A DNA stretch of 64,000 bases. Source: a bacterium. Its GTDB lineage: Bacteria > Verrucomicrobiota > Verrucomicrobiia > Limisphaerales > UBA11358. The stretch is taken from the NCBI GenBank assembly GCA_021780905.1, contig JAJXXW010000085.1:22158-86157 (forward strand), read 5' to 3'. Made by a program: the position numbers and the translations under genes. Below the pieces are notes generated by a model. The model saw nothing but the letters and a program-made list of their open reading frames with translations. It was not told where the DNA came from and ran no database searches. Below are positions 17,677-26,443 of this stretch, piece after piece (the stretch's first letter is position 1; every line of letters starts with the position of its first letter).

Positions 17677-19059
17677 TTACTTCCCGATGCAGAACGTGCT
17701 GAAGATGGAGTCGAGCAGATCTTCCGTGCTGGTCTTGCCCACAATTTCGCCGACGGCGTTGGCGGCAGTCCGCAAATCAAACGCCACCAGTTCCAGCGTG
17801 GCGTCGGCGCGCAAGGTGTCAGCCGCCCGGCGGGCGCTGGTCTGGGCACGGTTGAGCGCGTCCTGATGCCGGGCGTTGATGGCCACCTGCAACATTTCGG
17901 CCCGGATTTCGCCGGCCCAAACAAGGGATTTGATGGCGTCCTTCAAGGCTTCAATCCCCTGCCCGTTCAAGCTCGAAACGGTGCCGAGGGATGCGGGATG
18001 CGCGACGAGTTGCGCCGGCAGTTCCAATTTTCTCGGCAAATCAATTTTGTTGAGGACTAATATTCTTTTCTTGCCGGCGAACTCGGCCAGGTAATTTTCA
18101 TCAGCGAGAGTCAGCGGCTCGCTGGCGTCGAGCACGTGCAGGATAAATTCCGCCCGCGCGAGCGATTCAAGGCTGCGCCGGATGCCCTCCAGCTCGATTT
18201 CATCGCGCGCCTCGCGCAGACCGGCGGTGTCAATGAAGATGACCGGCAGCCCGCGGATGTTGGCGGTCTCCTCAATGGTGTCGCGCGTGGTGCCGGCGAT
18301 GGGCGAGACGATGGCGCGGTCGCGGCCCAGCAATTGGTTGAGCAGGCTGGATTTGCCGGCATTGGGCCGGCCGATAATCGCCGCCCGAATGCCGCGCCGC
18401 AGAATTTGTCCTTCGTTCGCCGTCCGCAACAGTTCGTCCATGAAGGCAATGCCGTCGTCCAAGCGTTGCAACAATTTCTCCTTGGTGTCCGGGGAAATAT
18501 CTTCGTCGGGAAAGTCGAGATGGGCCTCGACATGGGCGAGCGTGTGCATCAGGTTGTCACGCAAGTGGTTGATGCGGCGGGAAAGTTTTCCCGCAAGTTG
18601 CTCGTTGGCGGCTTCCAGCGCGAGTTCTGTGCGCGAATGTATCAAGTCCGCCACCGCCTCGGCCTGCGCGAGGTCAATGCGGCCGTTCAGGAAGGCGCGC
18701 TTGGTGAATTCGCCCGGCTCCGCCAGCCGGGCGCCGTGGACGAGCAACGCATCCAGGACCAGCTTCGCTGGCAGCAGTCCGCCGTGGCAGGAAATCTCGA
18801 CGGTGTCCTCGCGCGTGAACGTGCGCGGCGCGCGCAGGACGGCGAGCAGCACCTCATCAATTATTTTTTCATCGTGAACAATTTTGCCGAATTGAATGGT
18901 GTGACTTGGAGCGGCGGAAGGCTTCAACGAATTTTTGCCGGCGGGCAAAAAACATTGGTCGGCGATGGCGAGGGCTTGTCCACCGGAAAGCCGGAGCACG
19001 GACAAGCCGCCTTCACCGAGCGGCGTGGCGATGGCGGCAATGGTGTCTTCCAAAATCAT
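17677..19059 (-). CDS. mnmE: tRNA modification GTPase MnmE
   Basis: 460 residues, typical length. N-terminal folate-binding domain (MILEDTIAAIATPLGEGGL...), helical domain, and an inserted G domain with P-loop GRPNAGKSSLLN, IAGTTRDT, switch II DTAGL and NKID. It ends FCIGK, the invariant C-terminal motif whose Cys is needed for activity. With MnmG it installs the cmnm5 group on U34 of certain tRNAs, in the cytoplasm. It is the last gene of a minus-strand series with the Yip1-like and small upstream genes (45-bp gap), and convergent to bioA. Confidence 0.97.
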   Translation of the reverse strand: MILEDTIAAIATPLGEGGLSVLRLSGGQALAIADQCFLPAGKNSLKPSAAPSHTIQFGKIVHDEKIIDEVLLAVLRAPRTFTREDTVEISCHGGLLPAKLVLDALLVHGARLAEPGEFTKRAFLNGRIDLAQAEAVADLIHSRTELALEAANEQLAGKLSRRINHLRDNLMHTLAHVEAHLDFPDEDISPDTKEKLLQRLDDGIAFMDELLRTANEGQILRRGIRAAIIGRPNAGKSSLLNQLLGRDRAIVSPIAGTTRDTIEETANIRGLPVIFIDTAGLREARDEIELEGIRRSLESLARAEFILHVLDASEPLTLADENYLAEFAGKKRILVLNKIDLPRKLELPAQLVAHPASLGTVSSLNGQGIEALKDAIKSLVWAGEIRAEMLQVAINARHQDALNRAQTSARRAADTLRADATLELVAFDLRTAANAVGEIVGKTSTEDLLDSIFSTFCIGK

Positions 19060-19104
19060 CGGGAAAGAGTCTCGCGCAAAGGTGCAAAGACGCGAAGAAA
19101 AAAT

Positions 19105-19362
19105 TCAAACGGGCCGGCGGTTGCCAGCCTGGCTTTCGGCCGCGCGTCCCTGCAAGAAGTGCTGCGCTTTCAGGTAGGATTTTTTTTGCAAATAATGGAG
19201 CAAGGTCGGGTCCGTTCCAGCCGGCAACTGACGCGAAAGTTCGTCAATGGCGGCGAAGAGCGGCAGCAGGCTGGGCTTGGGCTTTGCGGTCGCCAGCGAT
19301 TTCACGGTGGCCTCCAACTGGGCCAGCGCGACCAGCAACCGGTGTTCGACGGAAGTGTTCAT
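19105..19362 (-). CDS. Small helical protein between the Yip1-like gene and mnmE
   Basis: 85 residues (MNTSVEHRLLVALAQLEATVKSL...), mostly helical with Leu/Ala/Gln heptads in the first half and KAQHFLQGR near the end, no membrane segment. I do not recognise a family. Its ATG overlaps the upstream stop (ATGA, 19359-19362), so translation is probably coupled to the Yip1-like gene, supporting that it is real. Confidence 0.6.
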   Translation of the reverse strand: MNTSVEHRLLVALAQLEATVKSLATAKPKPSLLPLFAAIDELSRQLPAGTDPTLLHYLQKKSYLKAQHFLQGRAAESQAGNRRPV

Positions 19363-19985
19363 TGAAACAGATTGGGGAATTTATGGGTCAGCCAAGAATG
19401 GTGGAAGTCCACTTCGCCGAGCAGATACAAGCCGGTCAGCAGCCGGACCAGGCCCGAAGTCAGCACGACCACCACCATCGTCGAAAGATAAAGGCCAAAC
19501 GCATGGGTCGGGTTCGGCTGCATCACGCGCGGGATGCCCTGATAGAGAATCCAGACGGTGAGCGCGATGCCGATGAGCCACGACGTCCAGGGATTGATGA
19601 GGGGGCCGGCGTCCATCAGCCGGGTAAAAAATAAAGGGCCGAAACCGTAGGCCATGACCGTGAAGGCATCGAGATACGAACGCTGTTCACGGAAGGTCTG
19701 GCTAATTTTGAGCAGCAACAAAGCGCTGAGGCAAACCATGGCAAGCAGCAAAAGTGCCTGAATAGTTTCAAATGCGATGATTTCATGCAGTGGAAAATCC
19801 CGGAATTTTTGAAACCGGGGCTGCCACTTCCCCCAACTGGCCAGGCCCCAACCCTCGGCGGCGGTGGCCATGACAATCATCGGCATCAAATACAGCCCGA
19901 GAACGCGCCCCAAACCGGGACGGGCCTGGATTATTTTGTCCCAAGCCACGCTCGGCTCAAAAATCAAGAAAAACACCCTGATCAT
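19359..19985 (-). CDS. YIP1-family integral membrane protein
   Basis: 208 residues with about five hydrophobic helices: LYLMPMIVMATAAEGWGL, ETIQALLLLAMVCLSALLLL, VMAYGFGPLFFTRL, WTSWLIGIALTVWILYQGI, and LYLSTMVVVVLTSGLVRLL. N-terminus begins IRVFFLIFEPSVAWDKI, a pattern seen in bacterial YIP1 proteins. Location is the inner membrane; function in bacteria is unknown. Start ATG at 19985. Upstream at 20068 lies the divergent ftsB-like gene (82 bp gap). Confidence 0.8.
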   Translation of the reverse strand: MIRVFFLIFEPSVAWDKIIQARPGLGRVLGLYLMPMIVMATAAEGWGLASWGKWQPRFQKFRDFPLHEIIAFETIQALLLLAMVCLSALLLLKISQTFREQRSYLDAFTVMAYGFGPLFFTRLMDAGPLINPWTSWLIGIALTVWILYQGIPRVMQPNPTHAFGLYLSTMVVVVLTSGLVRLLTGLYLLGEVDFHHSWLTHKFPNLFQ

Positions 19986-20067
19986 CGAACGAAATCTAAA
20001 CCGCCGGCCGGCGATTGTCAGTAAAATCCGCTTTCACTTGCCGCCGGAGCGCCGTTAAACTGGCGGC

Positions 20068-20385
20068 GTGAAAGTTGATCTCGGCATCTGGAGCAAGCTC
20101 ACTCAAGCGGTGGTCGCGCTGGTGGTGATGGCGGGTGTGATTTTGATCGGCATGAAATATGTGCCGCTCATCCAGCAAAACGAGCGGATGCGGCGCGAAA
20201 TCCTCCGGCTCGACGGCGAACTCCAAAAACAGGCAGACACCGCCCGGCAATTGCGCGCGGATATTGACGCGCTGCGGAACGATCCGGCGACCGTCGCCCG
20301 GCTGGCGCGCGAAAAACTTGGCTATGCCTGCGCCGATGAAACAGTCGTCCACTTTGAAACCAATCCCGTCGCCGCGCCCAAATGA
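20068..20385 (+). CDS. FtsB/DivIC-like septum formation initiator protein
   Basis: 105 residues from GTG at 20068. One N-terminal TM helix (LTQAVVALVVMAGVILIGM), then a coiled coil of ~50 residues (IQQNERMRREILRLDGELQKQ and on), then the FtsB-like segment DPATVARLAREKLGYA near residue 84. This single-TM plus coiled-coil architecture fits FtsB/DivIC, which connects FtsL and FtsQ in the divisome. The gene stands alone, not in a division cluster, so the assignment is by structure only. Confidence 0.75.
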   Translation: MKVDLGIWSKLTQAVVALVVMAGVILIGMKYVPLIQQNERMRREILRLDGELQKQADTARQLRADIDALRNDPATVARLAREKLGYACADETVVHFETNPVAAPK

Positions 20386-20414
20386 AAAAACCGCGCCGGT
20401 TTTCCGGCGCGGTT
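20383..20414 (-). terminator. Rho-independent terminator downstream of frr
   Basis: An 11-bp perfect stem (AACCGCGCCGG at 20389-20399 with CCGGCGCGGTT at 20404-20414) and a TTTT/AAAA loop. Read on the minus strand after frr it is followed by TTTTTT (20388-20383). The T-run overlaps the stop codon of the convergent ftsB-like gene. Confidence 0.8.
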
Positions 20415-20438
20415 CGCAAATCGCAAATTAAAAATCCT

Positions 20439-20999
20439 TCAGACGGTCATGATTTCTTTTTCCTTGTGGACAACGTGCGCGTCAATCTTGCCGATGTAAT
20501 CGTCGGTCAGTTTTTGCAGATCTTTTTCCGCCTGCTTCTTTTCGTCTTCGGTGATGCCGCTGTCATGCGCGTGTTTTTTAAACAAGTCCATCGCTTCGCG
20601 GCGGTGGTGGCGGATCGCCACGCGCCCATCCTCGGCCATTTTTTTGATGAGCTTTACAAACTCCTGGCGGCGCTCCGTGCTCAACTCGGGGAAGGCGAGC
20701 CGCAGCAACTTGCCCTGCACCACCGGCGACAGGCCGAGGTTCGCCTTTTGAATGGCCTTCTCAATCGGCTGAAGCGCGGTCGCGTCCCACGGCTGGATGA
20801 CCAGCATCCGCGGTTCGGGGGTGGTGATGTTCGCGAGTTCGCGGATGCGCATCATTGAGCCGTAAACTTCGGCCTGGATGTTTTCGACCAGACTGGCCGA
20901 GGCCTTGCCGGTGCGGACGCCGGCAAACTCATTGGCCACCGCCTGCTCGGTCTTGAGCATTTTTTCTTCCGCCTCCAAAAGAATGTCGTCGAGTGTCAT
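20439..20999 (-). CDS. frr: Ribosome recycling factor
   Basis: 186 residues, exactly family size. MRIRELANITTPEPRMLVIQPWD in the middle (residues ~50-73) and the C-terminal helical part (RRQEFVKLIKKMAEDGRVAIRHHRREA) are RRF signatures. It splits post-termination ribosomes with EF-G. It follows the SIS-domain gene by 19 bp on the same strand and has its own terminator. Confidence 0.97.
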   Translation of the reverse strand: MTLDDILLEAEEKMLKTEQAVANEFAGVRTGKASASLVENIQAEVYGSMMRIRELANITTPEPRMLVIQPWDATALQPIEKAIQKANLGLSPVVQGKLLRLAFPELSTERRQEFVKLIKKMAEDGRVAIRHHRREAMDLFKKHAHDSGITEDEKKQAEKDLQKLTDDYIGKIDAHVVHKEKEIMTV

Positions 21000-21018
21000 G
21001 GCTTCAAAGTAACAAACC

Positions 21019-22797
21019 CTAAAGCGCCTGTAAAAATCTTTCGGCTTGTTCGTTGGTGAAACGATTTCTCACCCGCGCCACCGCCAGGCCCACCACCGGT
21101 GGATAGGCCAGGTCCGCCTTCATCCGCGGCTCGACGTATTCGATGACTTCAAACAGCAACGCGTTCGCCGCTGCATAATTCAGCCCGGTCAGCTTTTCAA
21201 TGTAACGCGTGGCGCGGTCAATGAGTTTCAAATTGCTCGGCACCACCCAGACCATGAAGTTTCCCATCACCCGCCCCAATCGCACCATGGTGCAGGTCGA
21301 GAGGGCATTCATCACCAGCTTGACCGCCACGCGCGTCAGGCCGTCGAGCAGAAAATCCGACGGCGGCAGCGGAACATGGACGATTGCGGATTGCGGATCG
21401 CGGACTGTAAATTTTTTGGAGCCAATACAAATCAAGCCCGCTTGCGCGCCGGCCTTCCGCGCGGCGTCCAGTTGCAAACGCTGAAAGGATTCCGGCGAAT
21501 GAAAACGTGCGGCCTCGGCCCGGCTCAGAATGGCAATCGCCGAATCGCCTTGGCCCGAGGGGCGATGATTCACGCCGTCCGCACCGAGGCGGAACCGCAT
21601 TAGTTCTGCCGTGCCGATTTTGCGGACGGTTTCCTGCGTGCGCGAAAGATTTTCCTCGCCAACCAGCGCGCGAATTTCCGCCGCGCTCCATTCCACGCAG
21701 CGCGGTGCGCGTTTCAAAATGCTGCGCCACGCGGAAAGCGAATCCGGCTCCGGCAAAAAAAGAAACGCCCACGATTCCGCCGCCGTCGCGTCGTCCTGCT
21801 TGCGGAACGGCGGCGTGCAATACGTCGGCGAACGCTCGGTGGTGTCCGTCAAAACGTCCGCGCCAAAATCACCCGCAAAGTAGTTGTTTTTTCCGCCGCC
21901 GCGATAAACCGATTCTTCGAGCGCCACAAGCCGGGCCAGCGAAGGCAGAAATCTGGGCTGGCGCAAACCGGCGAGGAGTTCTTCCAAAGCGACCAGAAAT
22001 CTGGCGGCGACATTCTTGGTCTCACGTCCCGACAACTCCGCGACGACGATTTCCAAAACCGTCAGCAACGCGCAGAGCTGGATGGACGTGGCCTGCATCC
22101 GGGTCGAGCCAGTGATGCTCATCGGCCCCGTGGTGAGGTTGATCTTCTCGATGCGCACATCCTCAATCACCTCGCGGCTGCGCTGGACGTGTGTGCACAG
22201 CAAATCATCAGGATTGTTATAGACAAAAAAGACTTTTGCACCCGACTTCAGGCCCGCCCACGCCGTGCCGATGACAAAGGAAGTTTCGCCGCCCTCGGTG
22301 ATGGCAAAGACCACGTCGTTCGCCAAAATACCCAAATCGGCTATCTGCTTTTCGCCGAAGGCCGTGTAATCCTCGAAGCCTTCGACGGATTTGATGAGCG
22401 CATAGTCGCCACCGGCCATCACACTGAGCGTGCGGTTTTCCCAGTCGGAGTTTTTTTGCCGCCGCCAGAAATCGCGCCAGATGGAGTCCAGCAGAATGCT
22501 CAGCCGCCCGGTGGAGCCGCAGCCGGTGAAAAAGATTTTTCCACCGGAACGCAGCGCGGACAATACGGCGGCGGCGATTTTCTCCGCCTGGCCGGAGGTT
22601 GCGAACTCGCGATATTTTTTCACCACGTCTTTGTCGGCTTGAAAAAGCAAGTCGAGCGCGGCGGCAATGTCCGTTTTAGCCACTTCGCTTAAATTGGCCG
22701 TGAGCGGATGCGACGCCTCGGTGACCAGGGCGCCGAGCTTAAACTGGCCGCTGATCCGCAAAAATTCCGCCGAACGTCGCTGGGAACTGGCACTCAT
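21019..22797 (-). CDS. Double SIS-domain protein of the MurQ/glucokinase-regulator family
   Basis: 592 residues, about twice MurQ (~300). First SIS domain: LVTEASHP near the start, GCGSTGRLSILLD (~res 92), ITEGGETSFVIG (~166) and STRMQATSIQL (~233) match MurNAc-6-P etherase blocks. The second half ends with VMNALSTCTMVRLGRVMGNFM, also like the MurQ C-terminus. The two-SIS layout fits glucokinase regulatory protein homologues. It may cleave or only sense MurNAc-6-P or sugar phosphates; activity is unsure. A heptanucleotide repeat (21383-21408) encodes RDPQSAIV before the last domain. Upstream of frr. Confidence 0.8.
   Translation of the reverse strand: MSASSQRRSAEFLRISGQFKLGALVTEASHPLTANLSEVAKTDIAAALDLLFQADKDVVKKYREFATSGQAEKIAAAVLSALRSGGKIFFTGCGSTGRLSILLDSIWRDFWRRQKNSDWENRTLSVMAGGDYALIKSVEGFEDYTAFGEKQIADLGILANDVVFAITEGGETSFVIGTAWAGLKSGAKVFFVYNNPDDLLCTHVQRSREVIEDVRIEKINLTTGPMSITGSTRMQATSIQLCALLTVLEIVVAELSGRETKNVAARFLVALEELLAGLRQPRFLPSLARLVALEESVYRGGGKNNYFAGDFGADVLTDTTERSPTYCTPPFRKQDDATAAESWAFLFLPEPDSLSAWRSILKRAPRCVEWSAAEIRALVGEENLSRTQETVRKIGTAELMRFRLGADGVNHRPSGQGDSAIAILSRAEAARFHSPESFQRLQLDAARKAGAQAGLICIGSKKFTVRDPQSAIVHVPLPPSDFLLDGLTRVAVKLVMNALSTCTMVRLGRVMGNFMVWVVPSNLKLIDRATRYIEKLTGLNYAAANALLFEVIEYVEPRMKADLAYPPVVGLAVARVRNRFTNEQAERFLQAL
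21383..21410. repeat. ATTGCGG heptanucleotide tandem repeat inside the SIS gene
   Basis: ATTGCGG, ATTGCGG, ATCGCGG, ACTGTAA in a row (7-nt unit). On the coding strand it gives RDPQSAI. The same unit occurs in the MidA-like gene at 62508. Confidence 0.7.
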
Positions 22798-22809
22798 CCC
22801 GGTGAGTTA

Positions 22810-25686
22810 ATGCGATTGTCAACCGGCTGTCACGCCGATAGCTTGGTGGCCGTGCTTTCCACGCAACAGATGTCGTTGCTGAACGCGGCAAATTGCGAGG
22901 TCGCGTTTGACAACCGCACGCGCCAGCTTTTAGCGACAGACGCTTCGCCCTACCAGATTGTCCCGGCGGCCGCGGCCTTCCCCAAAAACATCGGCGAGGC
23001 GGCGCATGTCATTCAAGCGGCTCTGTCCGCCGGTATTTCGGTCACGCCGCGCGGCGGCGGCACCGGGCTGGCTGGCGGCGCGCTGGGCGACGGGCTGATT
23101 GTGGATTTCGCCCGGCACAACCGGGTCATCTGGGATTTCAACAAGGACGCCGCCACCGTCCGCGTCGGCGCGGGCGTGGTGCTGGACCAGCTCAACGATT
23201 ATCTGAGGCCATTCGGCTTTTGCTTTGGGCCGGACGTGGCGACGAGTTCGCGCGCCACCCTGGGCGGCATGATTGCCAACGACTCTTCCGGCGCTTACAC
23301 CCCGGTTTATGGCACCACCGGGCAGCACGTCCGGGAAATTGAAATTGTCATGGCGGACGGCAAGGTGACCCGCGTCGGCGCGCACCTGGAATCGCTGCAT
23401 CGCCAGCGAATGCTCGTGGAGGACCTGGTCGCGCTGAATTCATTGCTGATCACCGAGCGGTTTCCCGACGGTCTGTTGAAGCGCTGGCCCGGCTACGGCC
23501 TGACCCGGGCGTTGAAAGAGCCGGGCAACCTGAACCACATGCTCTGCGGCAGCGAAGGCACGCTGGCCGGCATTTTTTCCGCCGAGTTAAGGCTCGTGCC
23601 GGTGCCCACGGAGCGCGGCGTCGGTTTGATTTTTTTCGACACCGTCATGGCGGCGCTGGCGGCCGCCCAGGAAATCATGCCATTGCAACCGGCCGCCATT
23701 GAGCACCTGGACCGGCCGTTGTTCGACCAGACGCGCGGGCAGCGGGAATTTCAAGCCGTGCGGGATCTGCTGGATCTCGACGCGCAACCGTGCGGGGCGA
23801 TTTTGCTCGTGGAATTTTTTGCCGGGGCCAAAGAAAAGCTGGCGCAACTGGCGGCCATGCAAATCGGAAGCCGCCGGTTGATTTTGAAATCCAGCCGCGA
23901 ACGCGAGCTCGTCTGGGCCATGCGCAAGGCCGGACTCTCGCTGCTCACCAGCCGCAAAGGCGGCGCCAAGCCGGCGTGCTTTATCGAGGATGCGGCGGTG
24001 CGGCCGCAGGATTTGGCGGCGTATGTTGGCGCCCTTCAGGAGCTCCTGCACCGGACCGGCGTCGAGGCGTCCTTTTACGGCCATGCGGCGGCGGGGCTGC
24101 TCCATGTCCGGCCCGTGCTCGATTTGCACAGCGGGCAGGACTTGAAAAAATTCCGGCAGATCGCCGACGAGTCAGCCGCTTTGGTTGCCCGGTTCAAAGG
24201 CTCGCTTGCGGGCGAACACGGCGTGGGCATCGCCCGCACAGAGTTTCTGAAAACGCAGGTGGGACTGGAATTGCACCGCGTGATGCGTGAAATCAAAAAT
24301 TCATTCGACCCGAACAACCTGTTCAATCCCGGCAAAATCATCGGCGACGGCCGGTATAAAATTGACCGGCATCTGCGCCAGGGGCCGGATCCCAAGCCGG
24401 TTTTGCCATTCGCGCCCAAGCTCGCCTTTGCCGCGCGCGACGAATCGTTCGTCGCCAATCTGGAGCAGTGCAACGGCTGCGGCGGTTGCACCAAATGGAC
24501 GCCGACCATGTGTCCCACCTACATCGCCACCGGCGAGGAAGGCATGTCCACGCGCGGGCGCGCGAATCTCATCCGCGCCGCGCTGGAGCTGCGCGATATC
24601 GCCGACCCGCTCCGCTCCGAAGAACTGGAATATGCGTTGAGCAACTGCCTGGCCTGCCGCGCTTGCACCCGCGAATGTCCGTCCAACGTCAACCTGCCGC
24701 TGCTCAAAGCCGAGCTGCTCCACGCGCGCATCCGGCAGACGCATCTGACCCAGCTGCAACGGCTGGTCAGTTCGGTGGACTCAATTGGCCGTCTGGGTTG
24801 CGCTTTTCCGCGCCTGGCTAATTTTCTGTTCGGCTCGCGCTCCGTGCGCCGCATTTTCTCCAAAATGTTCGGACTTTCCAACGAAAGGCCCACCCCGGAA
24901 TTTGCCCGCGAGCGTTTTGACCGCTGGTTTGCCAGGCATCGCAGTGTCACATTGGCGAATCGCGGCGGCGTGATTTTGTGGGACGACACCTTTGTGCGTT
25001 ATCACGAGCCGAACATCGGCCGGGCCGCCGTGACCGTGCTGGAAGCCGCCGGTTTTGCCGTCACCCTGGTCCAGCAAAGGAAATGCTGCGGCCGCCCCGC
25101 GTTCAGCGTTGGCAACCTGGACGAGGCGGAAAAGCTGGGGGTCCACAATCTGGCCCTGCTTGCCGCCACGTCCGGCACCGAACCGATCATATTTCTCGAA
25201 CCATCCTGCTACTCCATGTTTGCGGAGGATTACCGGGAATTAAAGCTGGCTGGAGCCGGGGAAATTGCCGCGCGCAGTTTCCTGTTCGAGGATTTCATCG
25301 GACAACTGCTGGACCGCGAGCCGGCGGCGCTGCATTTCACGCCGCAGCACGAGCGGCTCGTGATCCACTCGCATTGCCATGCCCGGACGCTCACGGATGT
25401 GACCGCCATGCAACGGCTCGCCGCCCGTCTGCCTGGTCGCACCGCCACGCTGCTTGACACCGGCTGCTGCGGTATGGCCGGCGCGTTCGGCATGATGGAA
25501 ACCCAATACGAACTGTCTCTGAAAATTGCCGGGCCGCTCATCCAGCAAATCACGAGCCAGCCATACGGCACCACCGCCGTCATTTCCGGCACAAGTTGCC
25601 GTCATCAGGTGCGCCACCTTGCGCCGGTGCGCATCAAGCACATGGCGGAAGTGCTCGCCACCGCGCTCGGCGGAGAAATTGAATAA
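22810..25686 (+). CDS. FAD-linked oxidase fused to Fe-S/CCG domains (D-lactate/glycolate dehydrogenase type)
   Basis: 958 residues from ATG 22810 (ATG at 22870 is an alternative; earlier codons overlap the divergent gene). N-terminal PCMH FAD domain with PRGGGTGLAGGAL (~res 77), the C-terminal oxidase domain ending FDPNNLFNPGKI (~500), then ferredoxin motifs CNGCGGCTKWTPTMCP and CLACRACTRECP, and two CCG domains (KCCGRPAF and GCCGMAGAFG). This is the YdiJ/GlcD-GlcF fusion type that oxidises D-2-hydroxy acids and passes electrons to the quinone pool. The substrate may be D-lactate, glycolate or 2-hydroxyglutarate. Only 12 bp separate its start from that of the divergent SIS gene. Confidence 0.88.
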   Translation: MRLSTGCHADSLVAVLSTQQMSLLNAANCEVAFDNRTRQLLATDASPYQIVPAAAAFPKNIGEAAHVIQAALSAGISVTPRGGGTGLAGGALGDGLIVDFARHNRVIWDFNKDAATVRVGAGVVLDQLNDYLRPFGFCFGPDVATSSRATLGGMIANDSSGAYTPVYGTTGQHVREIEIVMADGKVTRVGAHLESLHRQRMLVEDLVALNSLLITERFPDGLLKRWPGYGLTRALKEPGNLNHMLCGSEGTLAGIFSAELRLVPVPTERGVGLIFFDTVMAALAAAQEIMPLQPAAIEHLDRPLFDQTRGQREFQAVRDLLDLDAQPCGAILLVEFFAGAKEKLAQLAAMQIGSRRLILKSSRERELVWAMRKAGLSLLTSRKGGAKPACFIEDAAVRPQDLAAYVGALQELLHRTGVEASFYGHAAAGLLHVRPVLDLHSGQDLKKFRQIADESAALVARFKGSLAGEHGVGIARTEFLKTQVGLELHRVMREIKNSFDPNNLFNPGKIIGDGRYKIDRHLRQGPDPKPVLPFAPKLAFAARDESFVANLEQCNGCGGCTKWTPTMCPTYIATGEEGMSTRGRANLIRAALELRDIADPLRSEELEYALSNCLACRACTRECPSNVNLPLLKAELLHARIRQTHLTQLQRLVSSVDSIGRLGCAFPRLANFLFGSRSVRRIFSKMFGLSNERPTPEFARERFDRWFARHRSVTLANRGGVILWDDTFVRYHEPNIGRAAVTVLEAAGFAVTLVQQRKCCGRPAFSVGNLDEAEKLGVHNLALLAATSGTEPIIFLEPSCYSMFAEDYRELKLAGAGEIAARSFLFEDFIGQLLDREPAALHFTPQHERLVIHSHCHARTLTDVTAMQRLAARLPGRTATLLDTGCCGMAGAFGMMETQYELSLKIAGPLIQQITSQPYGTTAVISGTSCRHQVRHLAPVRIKHMAEVLATALGGEIE

Positions 25687-25839
25687 CCTTTGCCGGAAAA
25701 GTCAGGCGACAATCATTTCGGGCAGGAACTCTTGAGCGGGCATCCCGGTTTGTTTGCCAATCGGCGGAAGAACCGGATCAAGCTGTCCGCCTTGTTTCAT
25801 CTTCGGGATTTTTGATTGGCTGGAATCGGAAGTTGAAAT

Positions 25840-26439
25840 TTATTTCAGTGAAGGCGATTCAATTTTTCGGCGCCACCAAAACATCCGCTCCTTGCCGGTG
25901 CGGTTGGAATACGAGCGCGGCGTCCAGTCGGCCAGCAGATCAAAGTGCGGGGTAAACCGCGCCACCTGCTCCGCGCGCGAGGTCGGGAACGGCGGACCGT
26001 CCGGGTCGCAGTCGAAATAATTCACGGCCAGATAATGTCCGTCCGGTTTCAGCCACCGCAAAACGGCGCGCACATAGTCGTCCCGCTCCGCCGGCGGGAT
26101 GGCGCAGAACAGCGTGTGTTCAAAAATCCAGTCGAACGGCTGCGGCGGCTCGTCGCGGAGAAAATCGGCGAGCTGAAATTTTGCGGCCAGGCCGCCGGCC
26201 CGTGTTTTTTCTTCGGACAACTGGATTGCGCTCGGTGCGATGTCAAAACCATGGGCGTCAAATCCGGCTCGCGCAAATTCCCGGACATCGTGCCCCGTGC
26301 CGCAGCCGGGAACGCAGACAGCACCGCGCGGCAATTCGGGATGCGCGGCCAGAAAATCCACCAAGCCGGGCGACGGCGCGCCCTTTTCCCAGGACATATC
26401 CTTGGTCTGATAACGATGTTCCCAGTAGTCGCGCGACAT
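25840..26439 (-). CDS. SAM-dependent methyltransferase (thiopurine methyltransferase-like)
   Basis: About 199 residues from ATG 26439, which starts MSRDYWEHRYQ; an upstream ATG at 26457 would overlap lolD. The SAM motif I is VCVPGCGTGHDVREFA, then GFDIAPSAIQLS, FDWIFEHTLFCAIPP and LKPDGHYLAVNYF. This matches the TPMT superfamily, which methylates thiols, selenium or tellurium and halides. The end carries an insertion-prone basic tail. It lies directly behind lolD on the same strand (4-bp gap) so it is probably in that operon. Confidence 0.85.
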   Translation of the reverse strand: MSRDYWEHRYQTKDMSWEKGAPSPGLVDFLAAHPELPRGAVCVPGCGTGHDVREFARAGFDAHGFDIAPSAIQLSEEKTRAGGLAAKFQLADFLRDEPPQPFDWIFEHTLFCAIPPAERDDYVRAVLRWLKPDGHYLAVNYFDCDPDGPPFPTSRAEQVARFTPHFDLLADWTPRSYSNRTGKERMFWWRRKIESPSLK

Positions 26440-26443
26440 AGGA

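Noticed and set aside
22708..22809. Longer start of the FAD/Fe-S oxidase
   Set aside because: It would overlap the divergent SIS gene by 90 bp and has no homology support.
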